Shown in pieces: positions 10,481 to 21,572 of a stretch of 64,000 bases of DNA. Made by a program: the position numbers and the translations under genes. Where the stretch lies: contig CM053274.1 in NCBI GenBank assembly GCA_028583415.1, positions 124,001-188,000 of the forward strand, in the 5' to 3' direction. The notes beneath the pieces were generated by a model that had not been told where the DNA came from, did no database searches, and saw only the letters and a list, made by a program, of their open reading frames with translations. The stretch comes from Protea cynaroides (taxonomy: Eukaryota; Streptophyta; Magnoliopsida; Proteales; Proteaceae). The first letter of the stretch is position 1, and the number at the start of each line of letters is the position of its first letter.

Positions 10481-11860
10481 CTTGCTAAGCTCGGTGGTTG
10501 AGATTACCCTTGTGTACACAAATTCTTTTAGATACAGGTATGACCATAGTTATTTAATTCGGATTCGAGAATTATTCAGAAGGAGAATAATTCGGAATGA
10601 GTCATTTCGATAATTTAAGAATTCGGTCTAATATACGGTAAAAAAAGAGGACTTAAAATAAAATTCGATTTTGGTTCGGTTTGAGAATGATTCTTTTGTC
10701 TCAAAAAATTCGGACAAAAAATTTGGATGTTAATTTTTAATATTTGGTACTTCTATTAATCAATTATTACACTTGCATAATATATAAGTGACATTAGAAT
10801 AATATTTAAATTATAAATAACAATATAATACCTAATAGAAGGGTATGAGTGTATAACGGTGGATTTATTAGATTTCATTAAGGATATACTGTGGATAATT
10901 AAATTTTATTATGATTTTAATACCAATCTAGTGGAGCTGATGTTCATAAAATCAAATATTTTCTTTAATTCATCCAATCATCCTCATGAAATCTATTTCT
11001 TTTTCACGTTCATTAATTACTCCTCATGGTTATTATAATATTTATTTTTAGACTCATATTTAGTCCCAATTGGAAAAGCACATGAAAGTAATGATTTGTT
11101 TTGTATTATGATGATTTTTATACTCATATTTAATTTCATGTTGTCGAAAAAAATTAATGATTTGTTTTGTATTATGATTTGATTTTCATAATATTTAATC
11201 TCACATTGAAAAAAAAATGAAATTAATGATCTATTTTATATTATGACGAGATTTTTAGACTTATAATTAGTCTTATATTGGAAAGAAAATGCAAATAATT
11301 ATGGCATTAAGTTTTTTTTTTTTTTTTTGAAAAACTTTGTTTGAGAATAGTAGTTAAGGCATTAAGTCCTCCATCAGGATATTAATAGTTTTTTTAAGTA
11401 TAAGAATTATTCGGTATAATTCGGATTTGAAAGAATTATTCGTGATATTTATTTTTAGACAAAAAAGATAGAATTTTAAAGAATCATTAAATATAATTCA
11501 AATTCGGGAGAATTATTCATATTATTCATTTTGGAAGAATAATTCACGAATAATTTAGAGAATTAAATAACTATCGGTATGACTAAAGTAGATGATGGTG
11601 ACATGGATGGTAGTGATGACGACGTTCATGACGAGACAGACGAGTGTGACGATTGTGTCTACGGATAGACACTTTGATAAATTGATAAACTTATTTGAAT
11701 TTTGAATATATCATTTGGATTTGGGGCTCGTGTTTCCCACATGAATAATTTATATTTTAAGGATTTAATTATCTTATTTTATATGCTTGCAATGGTTAGG
11801 GGATTTATTTATGTTTTTATCATTTGATTATTTCAGCAGTTATTATTTAATAATTTTAGG
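10481..11860 (+). repeat. Old LTR scrap, plus strand, split by a hAT-like element
   Basis: Flanks of the insertion, read together, resemble the 3' half of a Tekay LTR: acceptor-like TTTTAGATACAG, then an acidic frame ending DETDECDDCVYG and a stop near 11670. This is a distant version of the conserved LTR peptide (others end HDSSCECNSCVFD). The following AT-rich DNA to about 11860 fits the region after that peptide but aligns poorly. No terminus can be placed. Confidence 0.45.
10545..11575. mobile_element. Non-autonomous hAT-like element, 1,031 bp
   Basis: The outer ends are inverted copies (ATAGTTATTTAATTC at the left end and its complement at the right), with GAATTATTC-type subterminal repeats. 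The insertion is flanked by an exact 8-bp duplication, GGTATGAC (10537-10544 and 11576-11583), the size hAT transposases make. The interior is AT-rich with no coding potential, so it depends on a transposase elsewhere. The superfamily call rests on duplication length; the terminal bases are not a classic hAT CAGGG. Confidence 0.7.
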
Positions 11861-12055
11861 AATTCCACTATACTCTTGATTTAAATACATTTATTCTGGT
11901 GGTGTGGATTATTATTATTTCTTGTGTTTTGTTGAGTTTATTAGTTAGTGTTTCATATTCCGTGATCCTCGAAGGGGATTTCCAATGCCCTAAATTAGGA
12001 TGTGGAGATATCTTCCATTCCATAATACCGATATGTCGGGAATGGGGTTTGATAG
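11861..12055 (+). other. No gene recognised
   Basis: Short AT-rich stretch between the LTR scrap and the Tat integrase tail. A 77-codon open frame crosses into the integrase fragment but has no recognisable N-terminal part. Confidence 0.3.
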
Positions 12056-12400
12056 TCACCCATTATGACCCCACTACTAATGAAGAAGTACTAAGGATTA
12101 ACTTGGACCTGTTGGAGGAAACCATAGACTAGGCTCTGATCAAAATCACGGGGGGCAATTAGCCAAGCACTACAATAAGCATGTCCATGAGCACTCATTC
12201 AGTGTAGGCGACCTCATCCTTAGAAGCATTCTTGCATCAAATCCAACCAACCAGGGAAAGCCAACCCCTAATTGGGAAAGACCATACAGAGTTGCTCAGT
12301 CATTTCATAATGGAGCTTACCATCTTGAAGACTTGGAAGGAAAGCCACAGCCTTGCTGACTGAAAGCCAAGCACCTATTTATGTTTTACCAATAGTTTTC
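12056..12400 (+). pseudogene. Integrase C-terminus of a Tat-lineage Ty3/gypsy element
   Basis: The plus strand encodes the typical Tat (Retand/RIRE2-like) integrase end: YDPTTNEEVLRINLDLLEE, then after frameshifts VGDLILRSILASNPTNQGK and the GPY/F-like module NWERPYRVAQSFHNGAYHL, ending near 12355. It is a different lineage from the Tekay copies and has no chromodomain. At least two stops or frameshifts break it. The tandem arrays, antisense ORF and LTR to the right are in the order known for Tat elements. Confidence 0.85.
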
Positions 12401-12452
12401 CACTGATCATGATGTATTCAATACAGTAGGTCTCTTTGCCTAACAATGACTC

Positions 12453-12675
12453 TTTTTTTTTTGTTGTGCCAGAAGCAAGGATTATATTGATGAAAAAGGA
12501 AAAATAAATACAAAACACCCTCTAAGGATGTAATACCTCCACCTTCAGCAATGTCATCAGCAGAAGCCATATAGGGTGACTAGAAAAACCTAAAATGAGG
12601 CCTTTGCAAAGCATCCCACGTAGCCTTAGAAGCCTTGAAGTCTAGAAAAGTTTCCAAAAACCGAAGAATCCTATC
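12453..12675 (-). mobile_element. 5'-truncated LINE (L1-type) 3' end
   Basis: A minus-strand insertion of about 223 bp ending in a poly(A) tail (run of T at 12453-12462 on the plus strand). Before the tail the sense strand reads CATCAATATAATCCTTGC, typical of plant L1 3' ends. It is flanked by a 19-bp target duplication with one mismatch (12434-12452 and 12676-12694, core TTTGCCTAAC/AAATGACTC). Poly(A), 5' truncation and a long duplication together point to target-primed reverse transcription. Confidence 0.75.
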
Positions 12676-12764
12676 CTTTGCCTAAAAATGACTCAAATTT
12701 CAAAGAAAGCAATGCTCGATTAGCATTACATTGTCGGCATTTTCAACCAATAAAACTAACCATT

Positions 12765-13300
12765 GTCCAAAAGAGCTCACCAACCACGAAGCACATTTGG
12801 CCGAGGAGGGTAGATCAAACTTTTACATTAATTGAGACCCAGTCGGCCAAAAGAGCTCACCAATCACTGAGCACATTTGGCTGAGGAGGGTAGATCGAAC
12901 TTCTACATTAATTGAGACCCAGTAGGCCAAGAGAGCTCACCATCGCTGTGAACATTTGGCCAAGAAGGGTAGATCAAACTTCTACAATAATTGAGACACA
13001 GTTGGTCAAAAGAGCTCACCAATCACCGAACACATTTGACCGAGGAGGGTAGATTTCACTTCTACATTAATTGAGAACCAGTCGACTAAAAGAGCTCGAC
13101 AATCACTGAACACATTTGATCGAGGAGAGTAGATGGAATTTCTACGTTTATTGAGACGCAATCAGCGAAAAGAGCTTGCCAATCACCGAGCACATTTTAC
13201 CAAAGAGGTTTGATCGAACCTCTATATTATTTAAGACCCAGCTAGCCAAAAGAGCACGCAAATAACCGGGCACATTTGGCCGAGGTAGGTAGATGATAGG
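12765..13300 (+). repeat. Tandem array of about seven 80-bp units
   Basis: The landmark AAGAGCTCAC recurs at 12771, 12851, 12931, 13010, 13090, 13170 and 13250 (degenerating), each followed by CACATTTGGCCGAGGAGGGT-like sequence. Units differ by roughly 10-20 percent. It sits between integrase and antisense ORF of the Tat element, a place known in Tat elements to hold fast-changing tandem repeats that can seed satellites. Confidence 0.9.
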
Positions 13301-13697
13301 GCTATAGCACATATGCCGACACCCGTTGACTAAGGTGAACATATCGGCCAACCGAAAAGTGATCGAAAATAATCCCCGACCATTACTGACCAAGGCGGGC
13401 GTATTGGGCTCGGAAAAAAAGTTGAAAATAAATTAACATTATTCCAACCATCATTTGACATCGGTATAAAGAAAAGAAACCAGTTCGAAGTAAGCATACA
13501 ACAAGATAGTAAAAAGTATAGTCATTAATGACAAGGCGTGTATAGCAATATAGTTCAGAAACTGTAAATACATACTCCAAGGGGAACCTCCTTCTACAAA
13601 AATATATAATCGAGGAAGACCCCTATGTACGAAAAAAAAAGGTTAGGGGAAGAAAAGATTCATATATATATCCGAATCAAGCAGTAGTAAAGGCCCT
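13301..13697. other. Non-coding Tat spacer
   Basis: Degenerate remnants of the neighbouring repeat unit (GGCCGAGGTAGG, then GACCAAGGCGGGC) fading into AT-rich DNA. No gene recognised. Confidence 0.4.
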
Positions 13698-14517
13698 TTA
13701 CAAATAAAAAGAAAAGACTACAAGATCATTGTTCACTACTACACGCAGAGCCGTCTCCACTGCCAGGGGCATCAGGATCAGGAGAAAGGTTGATATTGCT
13801 ACCCAAGTTAAGAGGGAGCCCCGTATTGGAAGAAATGCTGATTTGGGTGTCGAAGGAGACTCTTCATTTGTTTTAGGACGCAGAGGGTCGAGGGATGAAA
13901 GATCTTCCTTTTTGAGCTTTTGAGAAGGAGGCAGACCCTCTTCGTCCAAAACATCCTCGAGCTGATGGAAAACTAATCGGTCATCCTCTTCCTCATCATC
14001 CTCGCATAACTTGACATACCTTAAACTATAGGCCTTGGAATAGTCCACCCCTGGCACTCTCTGATTAACGTACTCCTTGAGGGCCTGAGCCCCCAAATGT
14101 ATAACATGGCAAGGATCTCTTCCCCACCAACTCCTTGAACACCTCAGACTTTTTGTATAAGCAAATAGCCTTGGCAGAGATGGATCGAGCCCTTATAAAA
14201 CAGTCCTTGTACATGGTTGCCCGAGATCTAGAAGCCTTGGCAAATGCCTTCAACATCTCAGTCCGACCCTTGGAGGTCTTTCCAACCTGGACCAAGGTAG
14301 CCCTCTCGTCATCTGCTCTCTTCTTCAAATGATCAACCTCGGCCCTAAGGGCTATAGTATCTGATGTCAGTGAGCTCACCTGATCATCCTTCACACTGAG
14401 CTACGATTGAGCCTCATCCCTCTCCTTTTCAACCTTGCAAAGTTTCTCCTCAGCCACATTAAGATGCTTTACAGTATAGCTAAGTTGGAATTTGAGCTCC
14501 TCCTCATAATCCAAAAG

Positions 14518-14586
14518 CTGCAACAAGATATAACATGAGCTCAACACCCAAAAACAAATAGAAAGAAAATAGAAGGTGGGACTCAC
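14518..14586 (-). other. Predicted 69-nt intron in the Tat antisense ORF
   Basis: Sense donor GTCATCG|GTGAGTCCC and acceptor ATATCTTGTTGCAG|CTTTTGG. Coding-like sequence (LLDYEEELKFQLSYT) resumes right after the acceptor, while the segment itself is T-rich. Confidence 0.55.
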
Positions 14587-15230
14587 CGATGACATTAGAG
14601 TATTTGAGCCAGAAATCATAGCCAAGGTAGTAAGGCTGCAGACTACATCTTGGTCATGTTTGAGGCGACATCCCATCATCAGTTTCCAGGATACATGGGG
14701 GTCCCACACCACGGTGTCATCTTTCGTAATTGACCAATCTGGTTGAAAGGCCAGTTCGCCTCTAGTCTTGTCCCTTAGAAGAGGACACATCAAAGGAATC
14801 TACCTCATTTTGCTCAGGTCACCACCCATACACAAATATTCCCCAATCTTAAGGGGAGACCACCTAGCAGTACCAGAACCCCCAGCTTCTGGAAGGGCCG
14901 AAACTACCTTGGGGGCAATACTCAATGTCCCCTTGTCTGAAATGTCAAGAGCACAATGCATAGGAGTCAGTGCCTTAGCATATTTACAGGCAACCTCAGC
15001 AAGGGCCGTATAGGGAGAATGCTTACATTCTTTATTCTTAGAGATCTTCTTCATCGGTGGCTCACCCTTACTTCCCCCGACCGGGGCAGTCTGCTTACTT
15101 TGGACCGATGATTTTTCTCTTGCTTCTTTGGCATTTCTTGGGCTTGCTTTGCCTTCTTTTTCCTCAGCCTCATGAGCCTTGGCCGCCTCCTTTCTTCGTA
15201 ACTCCTCTAGGTATTCCTTGGACAGCATTA

Positions 15231-15303
15231 CTGCATCAAGACATGCAAAAATCAGCAAACAGTTAGATACTAGACCCCAAATACATAAAGATAGAACACT
15301 CAC
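15231..15303 (-). other. Predicted 73-nt intron in the Tat antisense ORF
   Basis: Sense donor GAATATT|GTGAGTG and acceptor TGTCTTGATGCAG|TAATGCTG. The coding-like frame EYLEELRRKEAAKAH follows. Confidence 0.5.
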
Positions 15304-16242
15304 AATATTCATGCAGAAAGAAAGGGTTCAAATGATCCGAGACTCGAATTGTGGCACCTTCTCTACCCTTGACATGGTCTAAAATGCGAGACTCTTTGGG
15401 TGTTAGTGTTACATCAGTATTGAAACTGTCAACATCCACCTCCAACCAAATATTGTCAAAGGGTACCTCTTCACCTCGGACGTAAAAAAAAATTTATTCT
15501 TCCGGAGCTTGATGGAAGGCTTATCGAAAAGGATTTGAAGATACCCCGGGCAGTTAGCGAAATAATACCAGCCTGGTAAATATTGAAATTAAGCATGGCT
15601 AAGAACATATTCAGGGTGGGCCTCATCCCTAACCTTAGAAAGAAAGCTATGAACCCAGTGATCGTCTTCCATGAGTTCGGCATTATCTGGGCTAGGGCAA
15701 ATGTGTAGTGTTCGACAATTTTGAATATCAGCTGAGGCGTAGGTATCCAAAACCTTACCTTGAACATCTCTAGGTTGACACATAGTTCAGATTCCCTATT
15801 CTAGTAGGCCCTTTCTATTGCTTTAGGCATTCGGACTGAAAAGCTGTCTGGTATCTGATAATGCTCGCGAAGTCTAGAAAATTCCATCATGGTCAGCAGA
15901 CAACCTTGTTTCAAAGTGTCAAATTCCAGGTGTAGATTGGCGTCTTCTTTAGCTTATTGTACAACATTTGTGGCCAGGTCTTGAGTAGACGTACCCACCT
16001 CAGGCATTTCCTCGGTCGGATACCCACCTCGGGCATCTCCTCGGTTGGAAATTCTTTTCCATCATCACCCTTTAAATCATGATCTATCGACCACTCATCT
16101 TTAGAGGAAGATGAGCAACTACTTGTACTACTATTGTCAGAAGAGGTGGATGACTGACCCGTGGTTGATACGGACAGCTCTGGAACATCTAAGGTCTCTG
16201 TATCTACCATCTCCACATCTGCATCTTCCCCTACTGTACCTA

Positions 16243-16619
16243 ACATAGTTAAAAAAATAGAAACAAAGCACTCAAGAAAAGAAAAACTTACTGATGGGCA
16301 AAGAAACGAAGCAACCAACATAAGATATCGAACCGATCCGATAGCTCCCATGATCGAACTGATAGAATGCTTGTAGAACCTCAAACTTACAGGGTGGTAA
16401 AAACTATCTAAGACATGCCAATATATAGGATAACATCGGCATGGGAAAAAGTGAAAAATGGGTACCACGAGGCAGTTTGCTTTAGGAGAGACTTTAGTAG
16501 GTAATAAATGTTGACTTTCCAAGGTTGGTCCGTTAATCAGGTCTCACCAAGCGGTATCCATAAAAAAGACGCCAATCCAACGGACTTGTCCTATATCCAA
16601 TCTTCAAGCAGTTATGTGC
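16243..16619. other. Non-coding Tat spacer before the second array
   Basis: Upstream of the antisense ORF on its own strand. It holds a pyrimidine-rich stretch with an acceptor-like TTAACTATGTTAG|G at about 16242 and a short ATG frame (MGAIGSV) at 16351 that may belong to a first exon; I could not join them in frame at a GT donor. Confidence 0.35.
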
Positions 16620-17450
16620 TGGACAATACCCTTCACATAGGAGGTCCTTCAAGAAATGACTGATGCGAATTGACTGAGGCATCCACATTGGCCAAGACAC
16701 ATCGGAGAATCATCAATGCCTTAAAACCTCTAGGCAGTCACATGCTTAACAACGTTCCTCACATCAGAAGACCTTTAAGAATGACCAATGTACATTAACT
16801 GAGGCATCTACATCTGTCAGATTACTTCAGAGATTCATCAATCAGTACCTCAAGGCAGTTACGTGCTCAACACCATGCCTTACCTTGAAAGACCTTCAAG
16901 AAATGACCGATGTGAATTAACTGAAACGTCCACATCAGCCAACACATATTGGAGATTCATCGATCAATACCTCGAGGCAGTCACATGTTAAACACTATGC
17001 CTAACCTCAGAAGTTCTTGAAGAAATAAATGATGTATATTGATCGAGGCATCTACATCGGCCAACACACATTGGAGATTCATCGATCAATACCTCAAGGT
17101 AGTATGTGCTCAAAACCATCCTCACCTCGGCAGTTTTAAAGAAATGATCGATGTCAATTGGCCAAGGCATCCACATCAGTCAGAACACATCGGGCAGTCA
17201 TCAATCAAAGCATCGAGGCAGTTACGTGCTCAAAACCATGCCTCGTTCTGGCAGCTATTCAAAAAATGAACGATATGAATTGATCGAGGCATTCACATCA
17301 ATTAAAACACATCGAATAGTCATCATTTGAAGCATCATGGCAGTCACGTGCTCAAAATCGTGCCTCACCTCGGCGGTTCTTCAAGGAATGACCGATGTGA
17401 ATTGACCAAGGCATCGACATCGGCCAAAACAAAATGAACAATCCTCAATC
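16620..17450 (+). repeat. Tandem array of about seven 121-bp units
   Basis: AAGAAATGACCGATGTGAAT-like landmarks recur near 16651, 16776, 16898, 17019, 17138, 17259 and 17381, each with CACATCGGCCAA and CAGTCACGTGCTCAA further on. The units are unrelated to the 80-bp array at 12765. They lie between antisense ORF and 3' LTR of the Tat remnant. Confidence 0.9.
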
Positions 17451-17772
17451 AAGGAAAATGGCCTCAAGGGCTCATATTGACACCAAGAGAGAATTTTTAA
17501 ACCGTCTCCTTTGGACAGGCCATGCCAAATGGCCTTAGGGGATAGTGTCAACTTCAAAAATCAAATAAGACCTCGCCTCCTAGCAATGCAAAGGAGGCTG
17601 GCCTAGGGAGGGTAGAAGGGGAGGGAATACTCACCTCAAAAGTTTTCTTCTTCTTTTTCTTTGCTCGGTCAAACCGAGCCTATTCAACAGATCAAGGAGG
17701 CAAGTGTCAACTTTCAATTTTGCATTTTACTTACTCGATTGAACCTTGTAAATTCAATAGAGCAAGGAGGTA
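17451..17772 (+). other. 3' untranslated end and duplicated polypurine tract of the Tat element
   Basis: No gene. The end carries two similar blocks about 75 bp apart: AGATCAAGGAGGCAAGTGTC (about 17690) and AGAGCAAGGAGGTATGTGTT (about 17759). Each is a purine tract followed by TGT, so the tract and LTR start look duplicated here too. Confidence 0.5.
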
Positions 17773-18245
17773 TGTGTTAGGGAAATTTCCTACACCGCCA
17801 ATAAGATGGCGACAGCTGGAAAGGTGCGATCTACATCAGTACCCCCAAATGGGTCTAAGGGACATCCCCATAATTTCTACCATTAGGTAAGGATAAAAGC
17901 ATCTCTTTGCTAATTTAAAAGGCTAATTTTGTCATTACAATCGGAGATAAGGGCAAAAATGATGTTTATAAAGGACCACTATTTACTATAAATACTGTAA
18001 TTCCCGATATTTCAGGTATACAACATTTAATACTCTTTCCAAGGGATTATCATTTTGATACCTCGGACTGAGAATCTCTCACTTACCCCATATATATTTA
18101 AGTGGGTTCAGATACTAGGCCCATTGACTGTTAACAGATCCCTAACTTTGGCATCAGAGTGGACCCAGGGCCATAGGCCTACCTTCCTTTTGTCTTTTGT
18201 TTTGTCTTGCAGGTTGAGTTATCATTGTGGGCCTCGAGAATGGAT
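17773..18245 (+). repeat. Tat-lineage LTR (incomplete or approximate end)
   Basis: Starts TGTGTTAGGGAAATTTCCTA after a polypurine tract. The sequence CTTTGGCATCAGAGTGGACC near 18147 and a pyrimidine-rich end with TTGTCTTGCAG near 18210 are typical of Tat LTR 3' ends. The right end is approximate because Tekay element D sequence follows by about 18246. Confidence 0.5.
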
Positions 18246-18429
18246 TCTGGATGAAAGAGTATGATTGGAAGAGACAAAGACAGTAAACAAGAGTATAATG
18301 CACAATATAAAGGAAGAAAGCATATATATAAATGAATCATAGTGTGTCCAGACAAAAATAATAGGGTACAGACCATAGGTCAGACAATTACCCTAAAAAG
18401 AACAACTAATAGAAAAACAAAAATAAAAA

Positions 18430-19014
18430 AAGATATATCACTGGGCTGGTGGGGGAAGTGGTGTAGGTGCCATGTCATCAGGCTCATAATCCTGTGCGTA
18501 AGCCACCTATAACAAGTATACCTCGTCCTATGTAACCGTGATACACTGGCTGATCTCCTCTAGGCATTGGTCTATCGCACGCTGAGCCTCCCTAATCTCT
18601 TGGAGTTGCGACATCATCTAATCAAAAGGGGACTTTGATGGTCGAACTGTAGGAACGGGTGTGGGAGCAGGAGCTAGGATGTCCTCTATGTGCTCATCCT
18701 CATCAACTCTGACATCCTCTGCTGCTACCTTGGCTGCTGCTGAAGCTGCTGCCCCTCTCAATGGCCGCTGATGAGCCTCCAACCCCTTATCTCTCAGAAC
18801 GATGTCATGCATCCGTATCATGTACATGGCTTCCCAATCAAGATCAGCCATCATTGTTTTGTCATAAATCTTCTCACCCTCCATGTTCATGCCAAGGCGA
18901 TCCAGAAGAGTAGTGACCAGTCAACGATAGGGCAAGTTACCGTTTAGCCTGGGTGTCGTCGCATGATAGATAGTCCTAACGATGATGTATGGAAGACATA
19001 CCTCCTACCTAGTG
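18430..19014 (-). pseudogene. Antisense gene of element D, C-terminal part
   Basis: Encodes a segment matching the middle and end of the other antisense genes: GEKIYDKTMMADLDWEAMYM corresponds to ERIQEKSFSSPLDWEAICKM of H. An acidic Pro-rich stretch follows (EDEHIEDILAPAPTPVP), then LQEIREAQRAIDQ and, in another frame, YAQDYEPDDMAPTPLPPPAQ. Stops break it. The rest of the gene lies across element E at 29242-29891. Confidence 0.65.
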
Positions 19015-21323
19015 TGTAAGACCTGTATCGAACTAACCGGTCATATCACTTTGTACCAGGTCTACCTATCATGGTCGAGCCAAATGGACCAAGTGCGTGA
19101 AGGAAGTAGCGAAACCAGGTATTAACCTAACCCAAAAACAGTAAAATAGAGGGCAGGGTCGCATGCCTAGATAGGCAGGGTCGGACCCCCCTCATTAGTA
19201 AGTCAAACCCTTGATATTTTAATTGGGGGTCGGACAATTTAGACCTGAGGGTCGACGGGATCATCGACCCCCTTGTCGACCCCTCTTTTCTGATAGAAAC
19301 CGTAAATAAGAAACATTCCAAATTTTATGGGGATTCTTTCCTAATCCCAATGGGACTTATTTTTGGAGGCTCTGTCCCTCAGCCTCTTTCACTCCTTTTG
19401 AAACCCTAATTAAAAGTGAGAGAAAGAGAAGAGAAGGATAAGATAAGGAAAGTTGGAGAAGAAGACTAAAGTGAAGAATTCAGAGAAACCTCTGAATCTC
19501 AGTGAAACCTAAGGTATGGGTATGTTTCCATTAATGATTTAAGACCTTAGAATGGTTCATGAAGAGGGTATGGTCTAGGAGAAACCCAAATCATCCATCC
19601 ATTGGATGATTTCAATGAAATCCATGGAGGAAATCATGGTAGGCAAAGTAAGGAAGAAACCTAGAGTTTTAAGTCATAGAACAAGCATAGAATGGATTGT
19701 GGAAGTAAGCCATAGGACCCAAACATAAAAGAATGGACTGAAGGATGAAATTCTCGACTAAAACCATGGGGGATAGCACGTGGGGTCGATTGGGAATTGA
19801 CCCTACCAGGCCACAGGATCGACCCCTAGCATTCGAGAAGTCATGGGATGGGGTGGTCGAACCCACGGTCGATGGAACATCCGACCCTGGCATCGACCCT
19901 ACCTTGGGGGTCGCAGTAAACTGCTACCCTACCTGCGACCCACCCTACGACCCTCGCTTAACAGTAAGTCTAAAATTGTCGGAATGACTTCTAACTAAAA
20001 TCTATCGACTTGTTAGCTTTTCCTATTGATATAAAAGTGATTCTTAAAGCTTGAAAGAAGATCTACACTCAAGCAAAGGTGAGGGAACAAGACCTAAACT
20101 AATTGGCTAATAATAAACTATTTTTATTTTCTTAAGTCCAATGCCATGATTGATCCTATACGTGTATGCTTATAATGTGCATTCAATATGTCATCCAATA
20201 TTCCTGCTATTGATGTTCATGCATATTTAATTATATTTTATTTATAACATGATGATGATGATGATGCTAGGAATAGACATGTGAATGTTTGTGTGTTGTT
20301 AGTCTACTTGATGCGAGTGGAGCATCAAGGGAGGTGTTTTGCGATCTTTGATCCGGGTACTTTAGCTCTATCTCTACTCAAGTCTTGCCCACTGACATCG
20401 TCGTATTGCCATTACCTTAGCAGAGCTATTACGTCGTAGAGCATTAGGGGAGGTGGTCTCGGACCGTGTAGTCTTCGACTTTGTCCGGGGGCCTTAGCTC
20501 TATCTCTATGGAAGTATTGAGGGATGTTGGGGTGTGGCCTTGGATACACTGTTTGACATTAGGATTGGTTAGTTGCGAGCCCAGTTTGCAAGCCCAAGTC
20601 AGCAGGGGCTTACGTGTTGGTATGGGTAGGGCATCAGGGGAGGTGTTATGCGGGGTTTGATCTGGACACTTTAGCTCTATCTCTATTCCTTGTTGGGGTG
20701 GATGTAGATGACAATGGTGTTTGATCCATTGGGTGGGCTTAAACACCCTGTGTATAGAGGTGAGACAGCTATCGAGCCTTTTTATAGCACATTGTAAACT
20801 TATATACCAGACCACATATATGAATTGAATACTTGCATATGTTTGTGCTTCGTTTTGTTTGCTCACTGAGCCATGATGTGTGCTCACCCTTTTGACGTCG
20901 ACTATTTTTAGTTGATGATGCAGTTACCACTGTGGAAGACTATATGAATGCTTTTGTTATGGGCACGTTGCTGCGATGGAGACTGAAGACATAGTGGAGA
21001 CGCATGACTCCTCATGCGAGTGCATCTCATGCGTTTTCGATTTGATTTTTATTTAAACTATTAAGAAAATGTAAATGATATTTTATTTATTTATGTCTAA
21101 GGTAATACAACATAATTTGATATTTTATTTATGATTATCACAGTTAGATTCCTCAGTTCATTTATTATTAAGACTTCTGCTAATGTATATTTATTTTGAT
21201 TATGGTTGTGGATGTGTATGGTTTAGTTTACAAGGACACATCCTATTAGAGATCCTGGTTGAACCATTGGTTTGTTAGCGGTTCATCACACCATTTTGAA
21301 TAGTACAGAATTGGGGTGTGACA
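19015..21323 (+). repeat. 5' LTR of element E
   Basis: 2,309 bp, TGTAAGACC to GGTGTGACA. U3 has a GGGTCG/CGACCC cluster (19150-19285). The TATA region is lost: where other LTRs read TATAAATAGG, this one jumps from GGAGGCTC to TGTCCCTC near 19370. Donor-like CCTAAG|GTATGG is at 19513/19514. A second motif cluster (19785-19960), three TAGCTCTATCTCTAT motifs (near 20366, 20490, 20669) and a frameshifted copy of the LTR peptide (near 20910-21054) follow. Confidence 0.93.
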
Positions 21324-21326
21324 ACT

Positions 21327-21338
21327 TGGTATCAGAGC
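21327..21338 (+). other. Primer-binding site, element E
   Basis: TGGTATCAGAGC, complementary to initiator methionine tRNA, beginning four bases after the LTR. Confidence 0.92.
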
Positions 21339-21572
21339 TTTCATGCCCTATCTTTTAAACCAGTATACTACCAAAAAAGTTTGTGAACTTAGAAAGGATA
21401 AAAATTTAAAAATTGTAATAATAACACATCATAAGCATCTATTAAATGAGAAACAAATTTAAATACATTCGAAGGAAGAACAAACGTATATATATACAAG
21501 TCTAAAGCAGAGTACAGTCCACAACCCGGACAGTTACTCTGAAGTACAAAAAAAAAAGAAAAAGAATATACA

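Larger units (their letters stand above)
13698..16242 (-). pseudogene. Antisense ORF of the Tat element (putative gypsy-type transposon protein)
   Basis: Runs opposite to the integrase, downstream of pol, as in Retand-like Tat elements. In sense order: an acidic Ser-rich N-terminus (DADVEMVDTETLDVPE), then a block resembling the family annotated as 'putative gypsy type transposon' (FKIVEHYTFALAQIMPNSWK, GMRPTLNMFLAML). Next come a Lys/Glu-rich region (AAKAHEAEEKEGKASPRNAK), a coiled-coil-like stretch (IALRAEVDHLKKRADDERAT) and an acidic C-terminus (LCEDDEEEDDRLVFHQLEDV). It is split by frameshifts and by at least two GT-AG introns (14518-14586, 15231-15303). Function of this family is unknown. 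Confidence 0.7.

Noticed and set aside
16243..16353. A third intron joining MGAIGSV to the Tat antisense ORF
   Set aside because: The acceptor is convincing but no GT donor gives an in-frame join.
12765..17450. Tandem arrays as CRISPR-like repeats
   Set aside because: Units are 80 and 121 bp, diverged head-to-tail copies without unique spacers, in a plant Tat element.
20248..20275. GATGATGATGATGATG microsatellite
   Set aside because: It recurs at the same place in most LTRs, so it is part of the LTR and not a separate locus.
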